From: DATJMJ01 sp035503915 | GTDB taxonomy: Bacteria; Actinomycetota; Acidimicrobiia; Acidimicrobiales; Palsa-688 | Direction of reading: 5' to 3' | NCBI GenBank assembly: GCA_035503915.1 | Contig: DATJSU010000038.1 | Span: forward strand, 1-25,352 | Length of the DNA: 25,352 nt | Shown: piece by piece, positions 1 to 6,917 of the stretch | How positions within the stretch are numbered: position 1 is the stretch's first letter | Layout: each line of letters starts with the position of its first letter | The notes under the pieces: generated by a model | What the model was told of the DNA's origin: nothing | The model's input: only the letters and a program-made list of their open reading frames with translations | Databases searched by the model: none | Program-made: the position numbers and the translations under genes

Positions 1-618
1 GCCGTTGACGAAAGCGAAGGGGTCCCATCCCGGGTCCCGGTGCCACTCCAACTCGACCCTGTCCGCCAAAGCGGAAGCCAGTTCTTCGGAGTGCATGCTG
101 GCAATCAAGGCCAAGGTCATGTCCATGCCCGCTGCAACGCCAGAAGACGTCCAGCGGTCGCGGTCTTCTACCCAGCGGGCCTTGGCCACCCAGTCCACGT
201 GCGGGCCCTGTTGTTTTGCCCAGCCAAAGGCGCGCTTGTTGGAGGTGGCCCTGTACCCGTCGAGGAGCCCAGCCGAGGCGAGAACTGCCGAGCCCGTGCA
301 GACCGAAGCCACGATCTCAGCCTGCAGCGCCCAGCCGGCAAGCCAGCTGCGGAAGGAGCTGTCCTGGACGAGAGCCCTGGTGCCGATCCCCCCCGGCACG
401 AGAACGACGTCAGGTACCTCCGCTTCGGCGTAGGTGGTCTCAGCGAACACCGACGGCCCCTGGGAACTACGTACCGGACCGGCAACCGGGCCGACCAGGC
501 CTATCTCGAAATGGTCGGAGAGGGCCCCGAAGAGCTCAAGCGGGCCGAACACATCGAGCAGCTCGAAGCGGTCGAACAGGACAGCGGTCACACGGCGCCT
601 TTGACTTACCTCGGTCAT
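1..618 (-). CDS. DJ-1/PfpI family protein (GATase1-like, isonitrile hydratase type), 3' end cut by window edge
   Basis: The minus-strand frame runs open from an ATG at 618 to base 1, giving 206 residues; the family is usually about 200-230, so little is missing. Visible are the N-terminal strand and FGPLEL element (residues 24-29, with acidic Glu28), a VPGGIGTRAL turn near 74, the nucleophile elbow SVCTGSAVLASAG with Cys107, the TSSGVAAGMD segment near 157, and a late EWHRDPGWDPFA stretch typical of the InhA/isonitrile hydratase branch. These proteins are cysteine-dependent, cytoplasmic, and act as hydratases, glyoxalase-like enzymes or the sensor half of GlxA regulators. No AraC domain is visible before the window edge, so the stand-alone form is favoured. 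The substrate cannot be told from sequence. It is divergent from the broken permease at 661-1094. Confidence 0.88.
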   Translation of the reverse strand, partial: MTEVSQRRRVTAVLFDRFELLDVFGPLELFGALSDHFEIGLVGPVAGPVRSSQGPSVFAETTYAEAEVPDVVLVPGGIGTRALVQDSSFRSWLAGWALQAEIVASVCTGSAVLASAGLLDGYRATSNKRAFGWAKQQGPHVDWVAKARWVEDRDRWTSSGVAAGMDMTLALIASMHSEELASALADRVELEWHRDPGWDPFAFVNG

Positions 619-660
619 GCCCAAGTCTCTCTCATCCTGGCTCAAGGAGCCGACAAATGC

Positions 661-1094
661 CGGGCGATCGGGTACGGGATCCTCGCCGGGCGTGGCATCA
701 CGGTCGTGCTCACCAGCAGCGACGTCCTGCTGCTCAGCCTCCGACGGGCTCGCCGGCGCAGCCCTGTGGGGCGCGATCGGTGCTGGCCTTGAAGCGATCA
801 TCCACAACCAGGTCGGCGCCGTTATCACCTTGCTCACCTGGGGCCTTCGTCGTCGACAACCTCCTGTTCGGCCTCGTCCCCTCGGTGGGGCGGTTGATAC
901 CGGACCGTGCTTCGGACGCGCTCATGGGCCTCCGCGTCCAGCACCTGCCCTCACCGGGCGCCGGCGCGATCATCCTTATCGCCTGGGCCGGCGTACTGGG
1001 GGTTCTCGGTAGCACCCTGTCCGTTCGGCAGGACATCAACTCGTCTCTACGGCGGGGCCACCGATTTGGAGGGCGTGGGCCCAAGTTGTACTGA
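661..1094 (+). pseudogene. ABC-2 type permease remnant (C-terminal half, frameshifted)
   Basis: Two adjacent reading frames give consecutive pieces of one permease-like protein. From 749 the frame reads LAGAALWGAIGAGLEAIIHN and continues to TLLTW at 841. One extra G at about 842 then shifts the frame, and the protein resumes from 843 as AFVVDNLLFGLVPSVGRL. It continues through a last hydrophobic helix (IILIAWAGVLGVLG, near 970-1010) and a VRQDIN tail, with a stop at 1094. This order matches the last helices of ABC-2/NatB-like permeases of actinobacterial exporters. A hydrophobic stretch in a third frame (661-735) may be a further upstream piece. No ATPase partner, N-terminal half or start is present, so this is a decayed fragment. 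The family name rests on memory of relatives and not on a search. Confidence 0.62.
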
Positions 1095-1219
1095 AAGCCC
1101 TCGCGGGTTGCCCCCTGGGCCCGGCCACCCAGCTCGTGCACTTCGAGCACCAGGGTCGAAGCCCTGCCGACTACCGCGGTCGTCGCAGCCGTGAGGTCCC
1201 CCGTCCCTCAGCACCCACC

Positions 1220-1239
1220 ATGAAATTGCCTTATTTCAT
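1220..1239 (-). terminator. AT-rich inverted repeat after the sigma factor gene
   Basis: Perfect 7-bp arms ATGAAAT (1220-1226) and ATTTCAT (1233-1239) surround the loop TGCCTT. They lie directly after the sigma factor stop at 1241-1243 on the minus strand. It may end the transcript, but the stem is AT-rich and no T-run follows, so an operator-like role or chance is also possible. Confidence 0.3.
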
Positions 1240-1240
1240 T

Positions 1241-2137
1241 TCATATTGGGTCTTTCTCAGGGTACGCGGGCCACGAGCTGCGAAGCCGGCCGAGGCGGTC
1301 TGGGTCCATGAGCACGTCGATCTGAGCCACCTTCCCGTTCCTCACGGTGAAGCCCATAACTGCCAGGATGCTCCTGGCAGTGGACACGACTGCTCCCGCG
1401 GCCCCGTTGACGAGGGCAGGTCGGGCCAACGGGTACCACTTCGAGTACGTGGCAGTGTGGGTGGCCACGGCAGCGGCGCCGCGGAGGACGAGCGATGACT
1501 CCTTGCGCAGGGCTCCACCGTCGATCCGCAGTTCGACCTCGGGGTCGAGCAGCTCCAAGAGAGCCTTGAAGTCCCCGTCGCGTGAGGCAGCGAAGAACGC
1601 GCCAACTACTGCCTTTTGCCGTCCGAGGTCCGCGTCGGGTTCTGGTATGCCGCGCACGCGCCGCCTTGCTCGGCTGGCAAGTTGCTGAGCGGCAGCTTCG
1701 GGCCGGCCGAGGACCGAGGCAATCTCGGCGAAGTGCACGCCGAAGACGTCGTGGAGCACGAAGGCGAGCCGCTCGGCAGGGTTGAGCGAGTCGAGCACCA
1801 CTTGGAGCGCGAGGCCGACTGAGTCCGCGATCAGGGCTTCCTGGTCTGGACCTGGCGAGCCATTGAGCACGACGACGGGGTCGGGGACATGGAGCTCCCA
1901 GGACGCCCCGTGCCGACGCCGGGAGCGGAGCATGTTGAGGCAGACCCGGCCCACGACCGTACTGAGCCACGCCTGCATGTTCTGTACGCTTGCCGGGTCT
2001 TGGTCGCGAACTCGGAGCCACGCCTCTTGGAGCGCGTCATCGGCTTCGCTCAGCGAGCCGAGCATCCGGTAGGCGACTCTCCGCAAGTCAGAACGGTGTT
2101 GCTCGAAGCGAGCCGTCAGCCAGTCGCGCTCATCCAT
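1241..2137 (-). CDS. ECF41-type (SigJ-like) RNA polymerase sigma factor with C-terminal SnoaL-like domain
   Basis: This 298-residue extracytoplasmic-function sigma factor directs RNA polymerase to a small regulon. Region 2 is seen as AYRMLGSLSEADDALQEAWL (about residues 22-41) and region 4 as SLNPAERLAFVLHDVFGVHF with its helix-turn-helix (about 117-162). A SnoaL/NTF2-like extension follows (about 172-285) and carries DGG (near 206) and a late DPDRL motif. In ECF41 factors these extension motifs control activity instead of a separate anti-sigma factor. ATG 2137 was chosen because GAGGAG ends 10 bases upstream; a GTG at 2146 would add three residues but leaves almost no spacing. The DoxX-like gene lies 126 bp upstream on the same strand and is a plausible target or operon partner. 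ECF41 factors are usually found next to small redox or carboxymuconolactone-decarboxylase-like genes. Confidence 0.9.
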   Translation of the reverse strand: MDERDWLTARFEQHRSDLRRVAYRMLGSLSEADDALQEAWLRVRDQDPASVQNMQAWLSTVVGRVCLNMLRSRRRHGASWELHVPDPVVVLNGSPGPDQEALIADSVGLALQVVLDSLNPAERLAFVLHDVFGVHFAEIASVLGRPEAAAQQLASRARRRVRGIPEPDADLGRQKAVVGAFFAASRDGDFKALLELLDPEVELRIDGGALRKESSLVLRGAAAVATHTATYSKWYPLARPALVNGAAGAVVSTARSILAVMGFTVRNGKVAQIDVLMDPDRLGRLRSSWPAYPEKDPI

Positions 2138-2263
2138 TGACAACACGCTCCTCGCGGGGCGGCGGTCCTTGCGCTTGGAGCTTCGCCGGACAACGACGGC
2201 AAAAGGTCTCCGCCCCGAGGCGAGCCGGCGAGACCATCACGCTGCGCCGGTCGGTGAGCGCTC

Positions 2264-2626
2264 TCACCAGTGGTCGTGGTAGCCAATGCCTGTAACCAGG
2301 GCGGCCACAGCGAGAGCGAGGAAGGTCACGGCGCCACCGACGTTCCGGTCACGCACTCGAAGATGCGCGCTCAGGGCGCAGACGAAGTATGCGACGAGGC
2401 CGGTCGCAGCGGCGGTGCCGAGCGCTGGGATGGCGAAGCCGGCCACAAGCCCCAGCGCCCCGGCCCCGAGGAGGACACCAAAGGGCACCATCCACCTTTG
2501 GGGCACCTGGATCTTGTCGGCGACCACCTTGACAGGCTCTGCGCCCACGAAGTTCATCGAGGCGGCGTAGCCGTTCATGAGCGCCGCCAAGGCCGTGACA
2601 GTGAGGTAGGCGATATTCATACCCAT
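2264..2626 (-). CDS. DoxX-like family small membrane protein
   Basis: A 120-residue protein with four hydrophobic segments: about residues 4-24, 45-67, 69-88 and 98-115. The start MGMNIAYLTVTALAALMNGY and the spacing PVKVVADKIQVPQRWM between helices 1 and 2 are typical of the DoxX-like four-helix family, membrane proteins linked to quinone or thiol redox balance. ATG 2626 has an AGGTG about 5 bases upstream; ATG 2620 is an alternative that removes two residues. The frame is open upstream to 3058, but that stretch is Arg/Gly/Pro-rich with no recognisable domain and was not used. It sits between TetR (upstream) and the ECF41 sigma factor (downstream), all on the minus strand. Control by the sigma factor is inferred; no clear ECF41-type promoter was seen by eye. 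Confidence 0.8.
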   Translation of the reverse strand: MGMNIAYLTVTALAALMNGYAASMNFVGAEPVKVVADKIQVPQRWMVPFGVLLGAGALGLVAGFAIPALGTAAATGLVAYFVCALSAHLRVRDRNVGGAVTFLALAVAALVTGIGYHDHW

Positions 2627-2981
2627 AAGACACCTGGGCGGTCCTAAACCTGACAGCCCGCCTCGGCCGAGACCTGTCCCACAGCGAGCTGTTCGTTGGC
2701 GTAAGGCTGCACGAGCAGCGGTCTTAGTACGGGCTGGGAATGCCCAGAGCAACCATGGGCCTCGTCGCCGCCTCCCCGCGCCCGGTCGGGGTGAGGAACC
2801 CACAACGCCCAAAACGAGCGCTGCCACGGTGCTCGCAGCACCACGCCGACCCGTTGTGCCGCGGCCATAGCCTGAGGGTACTCCGTAACCGTCTGATGGC
2901 GCGGCGCAGGGATGCGCCAGGCGAAATCCTGATGGCACATAATGGCTTTTCCGCTCGCGACGACTGGGCTCGACAAACCTG
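2627..2981. other. Intergenic region between TetR and DoxX-like genes
   Basis: A 355-bp gap with no convincing gene on either strand; the open frames across it are compositionally Arg/Gly/Pro-rich. A small inverted repeat, TGGCGC (2896-2901) and GCGCCA (2914-2919), could fold after the TetR gene. It presumably holds the DoxX promoter. Confidence 0.5.
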
Positions 2982-3545
2982 TCAGCCCGAAGGCTCCTTA
3001 GCGGCTTCCGTTTCGATGAACCGCGAGAGCAATGCCTGCAAGGCAGCGAAGTCGGCATCGAGCTGGGGGCGGGAATGGCCGCGGAAGCGGCCGGCGGCCT
3101 CGCTCACGGCGAACCCGAGCACCGCGGTGCTGACCAGACGCTCGACCTGGGCGACCCGGTCGTCAGGGACACCGGCGTCGCCGAGCGCCCGGTAGACGGC
3201 TTCTCGAACCTGGCGGGCTTCCGCGGTCATCGCGGGGCGCTGGAGGAGCAGGGGGAAGACGCTCGGGTGCCGGCGGGCCGAGGCCCGGATGTTCCCGGCG
3301 AGCATGCTCAGGCGCTCCGGCCACGATGGCCCGGCAGGCGCTGTAGGGAACTCGGTGAGCAGCACCTCTACCACCCCGTCAAGCAAGTCGGCCTTGTTGG
3401 CCACGTGCCGGTAGAGAGCCATGGGTGTGACCCCGAGCCGCTCGGCGAGCCCAACCATGGTGAGCGCCTCGAGGCCCTCTTCGTCGGCCAGGGCAAGCGC
3501 TTCGGCCAGGACTCGTGCCCGGTCGATGCGCGCCGGCCTCCCCAC
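2982..3545 (-). CDS. TetR/AcrR family transcriptional regulator, divergent from the ATP-grasp-methyltransferase gene
   Basis: The 187-residue protein has a classic TetR N-terminus. The helix-turn-helix spans about residues 27-56, seen as LTMVGLAERLGVTPMALYRH followed by VANKADLLDGV. The C-terminal ligand and dimer domain (about 70-180) resembles the TetR_C class. The start is a GTG at 3545 (MGRPARIDRARVL), because the homology begins there and no upstream extension fits. The divergent gene starts at 3572, and the palindrome AGTATA-gcata-TATACT lies in the 26-bp gap. The natural reading is that this repressor controls itself and the ligase-methyltransferase gene from that single site. The inducer is unknown. 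The product or substrate of the fusion enzyme is a reasonable guess. Confidence 0.92.
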   Translation of the reverse strand: MGRPARIDRARVLAEALALADEEGLEALTMVGLAERLGVTPMALYRHVANKADLLDGVVEVLLTEFPTAPAGPSWPERLSMLAGNIRASARRHPSVFPLLLQRPAMTAEARQVREAVYRALGDAGVPDDRVAQVERLVSTAVLGFAVSEAAGRFRGHSRPQLDADFAALQALLSRFIETEAAKEPSG

Positions 3546-3553
3546 GACACGTT

Positions 3554-3570
3554 AGTATAGCATATATACT
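3554..3570. promoter_or_regulatory. Palindromic operator/promoter between TetR and the ATP-grasp fusion gene
   Basis: AGTATA (3554-3559) and TATACT (3565-3570) form perfect 6-bp arms around GCATA in an AT-rich island inside GC-rich DNA. The site occupies most of the gap between the GTG at 3545 and the ATG at 3572. TATACT on either strand also resembles a -10 box, which would place transcription starts at or inside the coding regions. It is the obvious TetR binding site; binding itself is inferred. Confidence 0.6.
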
Positions 3571-3571
3571 T

Positions 3572-5710
3572 ATGAAGGTCCTGCTCAGCGACGGCTCAGG
3601 GCTGACGGCCCGCCAGTGCGCCACACGTCTAGACGCCGCCGGGCATGTCGTCGAGGTGCTCAGCCCCGACCCGCTGTGCCTGTGCCGCTTCACCCGCCAC
3701 GTCGCCCGCCTGCACCTGGTCCCGCCCTACGGGCCCGATCCCCTCCGGTGGCTGGCTGCTGCGCTCGACGTCTACCGCTCGGGCCGCTTCGACGTGCTTT
3801 TCCCTACCCAGGAGCAGGTGGCGGTGCTCTCGCGGGGGACGAGCCAGCTCGACGCTGCCAGCGTCGCCACCGTGGTCCCACCCTTCGCCGCATTGTCGGC
3901 GGTGCAAGACAAGATCGCGGCCTGGAGGACCTTACGCCGCCTCGGCATCCCACAGCCGGAAGCGGCTACCGAGGCCGAGGGATGGGACCGGTTCCCAGCG
4001 TTCGTGAAGGACCCGATCAGTACCGCGTCATGCGGGGTGCGCCAGGTGGCCAACCGGACCGAACTGGATCATGCGGCAACCGGGAGGACCGTGCTCGTCC
4101 AAGCTGCAGTCGACGGGCGGCTGGCCATGTGCCAGTCTGTGTTCGACGCCGGGTCGCTCGTCGCTTTCCACGCCAACGAGCGCACCGCCGAAGGCGCGGG
4201 CGGAGGCGCCAGCCACAAGCGGAGCATCTCCCTGCCTGAGGTGCGCCGGTGCTTCGAGACCCTCGGAAAAAATCTCCACTGGCACGGCGCCCTTTCCGCC
4301 GATGTGATCTTGGGCTCCGACGGCCCATCGTTCATCGACGTCAACCCCCGCCTTGTCGAACCGCAGAACGCCTACCTCTGTGGGGTCGACCTAGTCGGCG
4401 CAATGCTGGAACTGGCCACCGGCGGGCACCCCGCCGTCCAGGTGGAGGGAACGACGGGAGTAGCGACCCACCAGTGGCTCCTCGCCGTGCTCGGCGCGGC
4501 CCAACATGGGCGAGGTCGCCGGGGGGTGATGGCGGAGGTTGTCCATGGGGCACGGCGCAGCCGCGACTACCTCGGGTCCTCAGAGGAGCTCACCCCTTTG
4601 GGCCATGACATGCGGGGCATCATCCCCGTGGCCATGGCGGCCGTGGCCACCTTGGTGGCGCCGACGAGCTTCAGTTGGTTCGTTGCCGGCAGCGTCGCCA
4701 ACTATGCGGTCAGCGAGCAAGGATGGCAGGACATCGTGTACACAGACCTCTCCGCGCCGCACTTCGACCCACCGCGCCAGCCGACCGCCCGGGGCGGTGG
4801 CGCTAGCCGGTCAAGGCTCGGCCGGGCGAGCCGTACCGCCGCTCTCATGGCCGTCCAGCGTGGGCTCGAATCGACGAGGCCGGCAGGCAAACGCCTCTTC
4901 GCCGACCCGCTCGCCCGGTCGTTCCTCCCACCGTCCTGGCGCGCCGCCTTAACCGCTTCGCGCCTCGGCGCCGTTCGGGCTGCCATCGAAGCCACCTACG
5001 ACCTGGTCGGCGGGCCCGGGCCCCGGGCGTCGGCCATCGCCCGTACCAGGCTGATCGACGACCTGGTCGAGGAGATAGCCCCCACCGTCGAACAGGTCGT
5101 CCTCCTTGGTGCCGGCTACGACACCCGTCCCTACCGGCTCAGTTGCCTCGCCCGTCCCAAGGTGTTCGAAGTCGACCACGCCGCCACACAGGCGGCCAAG
5201 CGCGCTATCCTCAGCCGCGCCGGCGTCAACACCTCCGGCGTTGTCTTCGTGGCGGTTGACTTCGAGACCGACGACCTGGCCGGAGCCCTCGCTAATGCAC
5301 GCTACGCCGCCGATAGGCCCACGCTCTTCGTCTGGGAAGGGGTCACGCAGTACTTGTCAGCCGAGGCTGTGGACAACACCCTGGCCGTCGTTCACAAGAT
5401 CGCTCACGCTGGGGGCCGCTTAGTCTTCACCTACGTCGACCGGGAGGTCCTCCGGTCGCCGACCAGGTTCCCGGAAGGCGCGAAATGGCTCCAAGGTGTC
5501 AGCAAGCGCGGCGAACCGTGGGTGTTCGGCCTTTCGCCCCAAGGCCTACCGGACTTTCTCGCCGCACGCGGCTTCCGTCTCGCAGAGGATCTGTCCACTG
5601 CTGACGCGGGCACCCGTTACTTCGTGCCGCTCGGTAGACGAGAGCGCGGGTCGGGCCTGTACCGGGTCGCAACGTCGGTCATCGATCCGAAGACCGAGGC
5701 CGGTCATTGA
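3572..5710 (+). CDS. Fusion of ATP-grasp ligase domain and leucine-carboxyl-methyltransferase (LCMT/PPM-type) SAM methyltransferase
   Basis: A 712-residue, two-enzyme cytoplasmic protein. Residues 1-100 form a pre-ATP-grasp fold (MKVLLSDGSGLTARQ, later DVLFPTQEQ). Residues 110-290 are the ATP-grasp core: DKIAAWRTLRRLGIPQP, then FVKDP (nucleotide-contacting lysine near 146), then SADVILGSDGPSFIDVNPRL (242-260), whose acidic and Asn residues bind metal-ATP. Residues 290-395 are a helical tail with a hydrophobic stretch (350-380). A Pro/Gly/Arg-rich linker (about 400-420) leads to the methyltransferase: SRTAALMAVQRGLES (419 on), VVLLGAGYDTRPYRL (SAM site, 509-523), EVDH (533) and WEGVTQYLS (588-596). 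This is the Mycobacterium-type LCMT family. ATG 3572 was chosen because the conserved N-terminus begins there; an upstream in-frame ATG at 3515 would run through the TetR coding region. Known chemistry suggests amide or ester formation from a carboxylate plus methyl transfer; the substrate is unknown. Confidence 0.88.
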   Translation: MKVLLSDGSGLTARQCATRLDAAGHVVEVLSPDPLCLCRFTRHVARLHLVPPYGPDPLRWLAAALDVYRSGRFDVLFPTQEQVAVLSRGTSQLDAASVATVVPPFAALSAVQDKIAAWRTLRRLGIPQPEAATEAEGWDRFPAFVKDPISTASCGVRQVANRTELDHAATGRTVLVQAAVDGRLAMCQSVFDAGSLVAFHANERTAEGAGGGASHKRSISLPEVRRCFETLGKNLHWHGALSADVILGSDGPSFIDVNPRLVEPQNAYLCGVDLVGAMLELATGGHPAVQVEGTTGVATHQWLLAVLGAAQHGRGRRGVMAEVVHGARRSRDYLGSSEELTPLGHDMRGIIPVAMAAVATLVAPTSFSWFVAGSVANYAVSEQGWQDIVYTDLSAPHFDPPRQPTARGGGASRSRLGRASRTAALMAVQRGLESTRPAGKRLFADPLARSFLPPSWRAALTASRLGAVRAAIEATYDLVGGPGPRASAIARTRLIDDLVEEIAPTVEQVVLLGAGYDTRPYRLSCLARPKVFEVDHAATQAAKRAILSRAGVNTSGVVFVAVDFETDDLAGALANARYAADRPTLFVWEGVTQYLSAEAVDNTLAVVHKIAHAGGRLVFTYVDREVLRSPTRFPEGAKWLQGVSKRGEPWVFGLSPQGLPDFLAARGFRLAEDLSTADAGTRYFVPLGRRERGSGLYRVATSVIDPKTEAGH

Positions 5711-5988
5711 AGTTAGGGCAATCGGAGGAGCCGAGGTCAAGCACGGTTACGTTGCCTCTGCGTGAAGTAGCGGGCGGGAGGTGAAAGGTGGCACCTCCAA
5801 GCTCCATGCCAAACCCCTTCTCTCTGGCCAACTGGATGACGACCGCTGACATCTTGAGAACCAAGGCATCGACCAGCAGTGCAAGGCTCGAACGGGAGCA
5901 CCTCGTGACCGGTACAAGGAGTTGACGCACCCAATGTTCGCAACAACGCAAACTGCCCCAAAGGGCACCAAGTGAAAGGAGCCGGACG

Positions 5989-6294
5989 GTGCCAGCAACC
6001 CTGAAGCTGATCCGAGAAGGGGTCGGGATGGAGCTCCGACGCGGCACGTTCGAGATCGACCTCGATGGCGTACGCGTCGGGTCGATCGAGTGGCACGAGA
6101 CACAAGAGCTCTCGATCGAACCCGGCCACCACACCTTGCAGCTCCGAAAGGGCCGGTACCGGAGCCGACCGCACTCCTTCGACGTGCGCGACGAGAGCGT
6201 CGTCTCCTTCCGCTGCCACGGGGCGATGATGTGGCCGCGCTGGGCCGCTTCTGCACTGAAGCCAGACCTCGCCATTTCCCTTGCCCGGGAATAG
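5989..6294 (+). CDS. Small conserved-type hypothetical protein with beta-rich, PEGA-like domain
   Basis: A 101-residue protein starting at GTG 5989 with a strong AAAGGAG seven bases upstream. It is made of short beta-strand segments, such as GTFEIDLDGVRVGSIEWHET, ELSIEPGHHTLQLRKG and SFDVRDESVVSFRC. It ends in WPRWAASALKPDLAISLARE, a WP..KPDL.ISL.RE pattern I associate with actinobacterial small cytosolic hypothetical proteins. No signal peptide, membrane helix or catalytic motif is seen. The fold guess (a PEGA-like beta sandwich) rests on the pattern DG..VG..E......L.PG.H.L. It stands alone, 278 bp after the ATP-grasp fusion gene, and no function can be given. The preceding gap (5711-5988) shows nothing recognisable. 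Confidence 0.7.
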   Translation: MPATLKLIREGVGMELRRGTFEIDLDGVRVGSIEWHETQELSIEPGHHTLQLRKGRYRSRPHSFDVRDESVVSFRCHGAMMWPRWAASALKPDLAISLARE

Positions 6295-6378
6295 CCGGCT
6301 GTGGGTGCCGGCACCGTGCCGTGCCGTAGGGACGTTTTCGCCCAGAACGCGACTGAACAAGCACAGCGCGACGGCCAG

Positions 6379-6819
6379 TTACGGCGAGGAGTGCCCCGCA
6401 TCACGAAGTGCGGGAGCGAGGACTGTAAGCCCGGCTTCTGCGCATTCATCGTCTTGCCCAGGCATCATTCCGCCGCTTACCGCCACCGCACCGAGGACGG
6501 TGGCCCCCCGCAGGATGAGCACAGCGCCGGCGCCCGCCAGGATGGGCACCCGCACGGCCCGATCCAGCTGGGCGAAGAAGCCAGGCGTGGCCTCCTGCAT
6601 TTGCCGCAGTACGGCGCCGTCGCGGCGGAAGAGGGCGACACTGGTCGCTTTGGTCTCGGCGACCTGGGCTGAGAGCGGCGCTGCGCCGTTCATGCGGCCT
6701 AGGGCCTGTAGGTGCCCGCCTTCGTCGACGATCGCGACCGTGACCAGTGCACCTATCTGGGTGGCGCGCTCGTGCGCGGCCGTGATGACAGTCTGAGCCT
6801 CTTGGAGCGTGAGCGCCAT
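6379..6819 (-). CDS. GlcG/HbpS family protein (DUF336-type, possible heme-binding)
   Basis: A 146-residue single-domain protein. The N-terminus MALTLQEAQTVITAAHERAT, followed by VTVAIVDEGGHLQALGRMNG, is the family signature. The middle KATSVALFRRDGAV and the late VLGAVAVSGGMMPGQDDECA loop complete the fold. Relatives include HbpS, which binds heme and modulates oxidative-stress signalling in Streptomyces, and GlcG of glycolate clusters. It has no signal peptide, unlike secreted HbpS, so it probably acts in the cytoplasm. ATG 6819 has AGGGGA six bases upstream. It is divergent from a TetR regulator across 98 bp, so it is the likely regulated target. Confidence 0.88.
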   Translation of the reverse strand: MALTLQEAQTVITAAHERATQIGALVTVAIVDEGGHLQALGRMNGAAPLSAQVAETKATSVALFRRDGAVLRQMQEATPGFFAQLDRAVRVPILAGAGAVLILRGATVLGAVAVSGGMMPGQDDECAEAGLTVLAPALRDAGHSSP

Positions 6820-6839
6820 TGCGGTCCCCTTAGTTATAT

Positions 6840-6851
6840 GGACAGTCGTCC
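6840..6851. promoter_or_regulatory. Candidate TetR operator between GlcG-type and TetR genes
   Basis: GGAC (6840-6843) and GTCC (6848-6851) form short perfect arms around AGTC, just upstream of the GlcG-type ribosome site and next to an AT-rich TTAGTTATAT stretch that could be its -10 region read on either strand. The arms are only 4 bp, so this is a weak call. Confidence 0.3.
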
Positions 6852-6917
6852 TTGCATGAACGAGCGTATCGTTAGAGACGGCCGCAGCGCAAGTACGCGA
6901 GCTGGAATGATCGGGCG

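Noticed and set aside
40..792. 250-codon plus-strand frame opposite the DJ-1/PfpI gene
   Set aside because: The minus strand carries the clear SVCTGSAVLASAG nucleophile elbow; only the last part of this frame may touch the permease remnant.
2627..3058. Long upstream extension of the DoxX-like frame
   Set aside because: The added residues are Arg/Gly/Pro-rich, overlap the TetR gene and carry no domain; DoxX-like proteins start at MGMNIAY.
3515..3571. N-terminal extension of the ATP-grasp fusion to ATG 3515
   Set aside because: It would run through the TetR coding start and operator, and the conserved domain begins at MKVLLSDGSG (ATG 3572).
5679..6449. 256-codon minus-strand frame around the small beta-rich gene
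   Set aside because: Composition is irregular, no domain is recognised, and it overlaps the better-supported 5989-6294 gene and the end of the GlcG-type gene.
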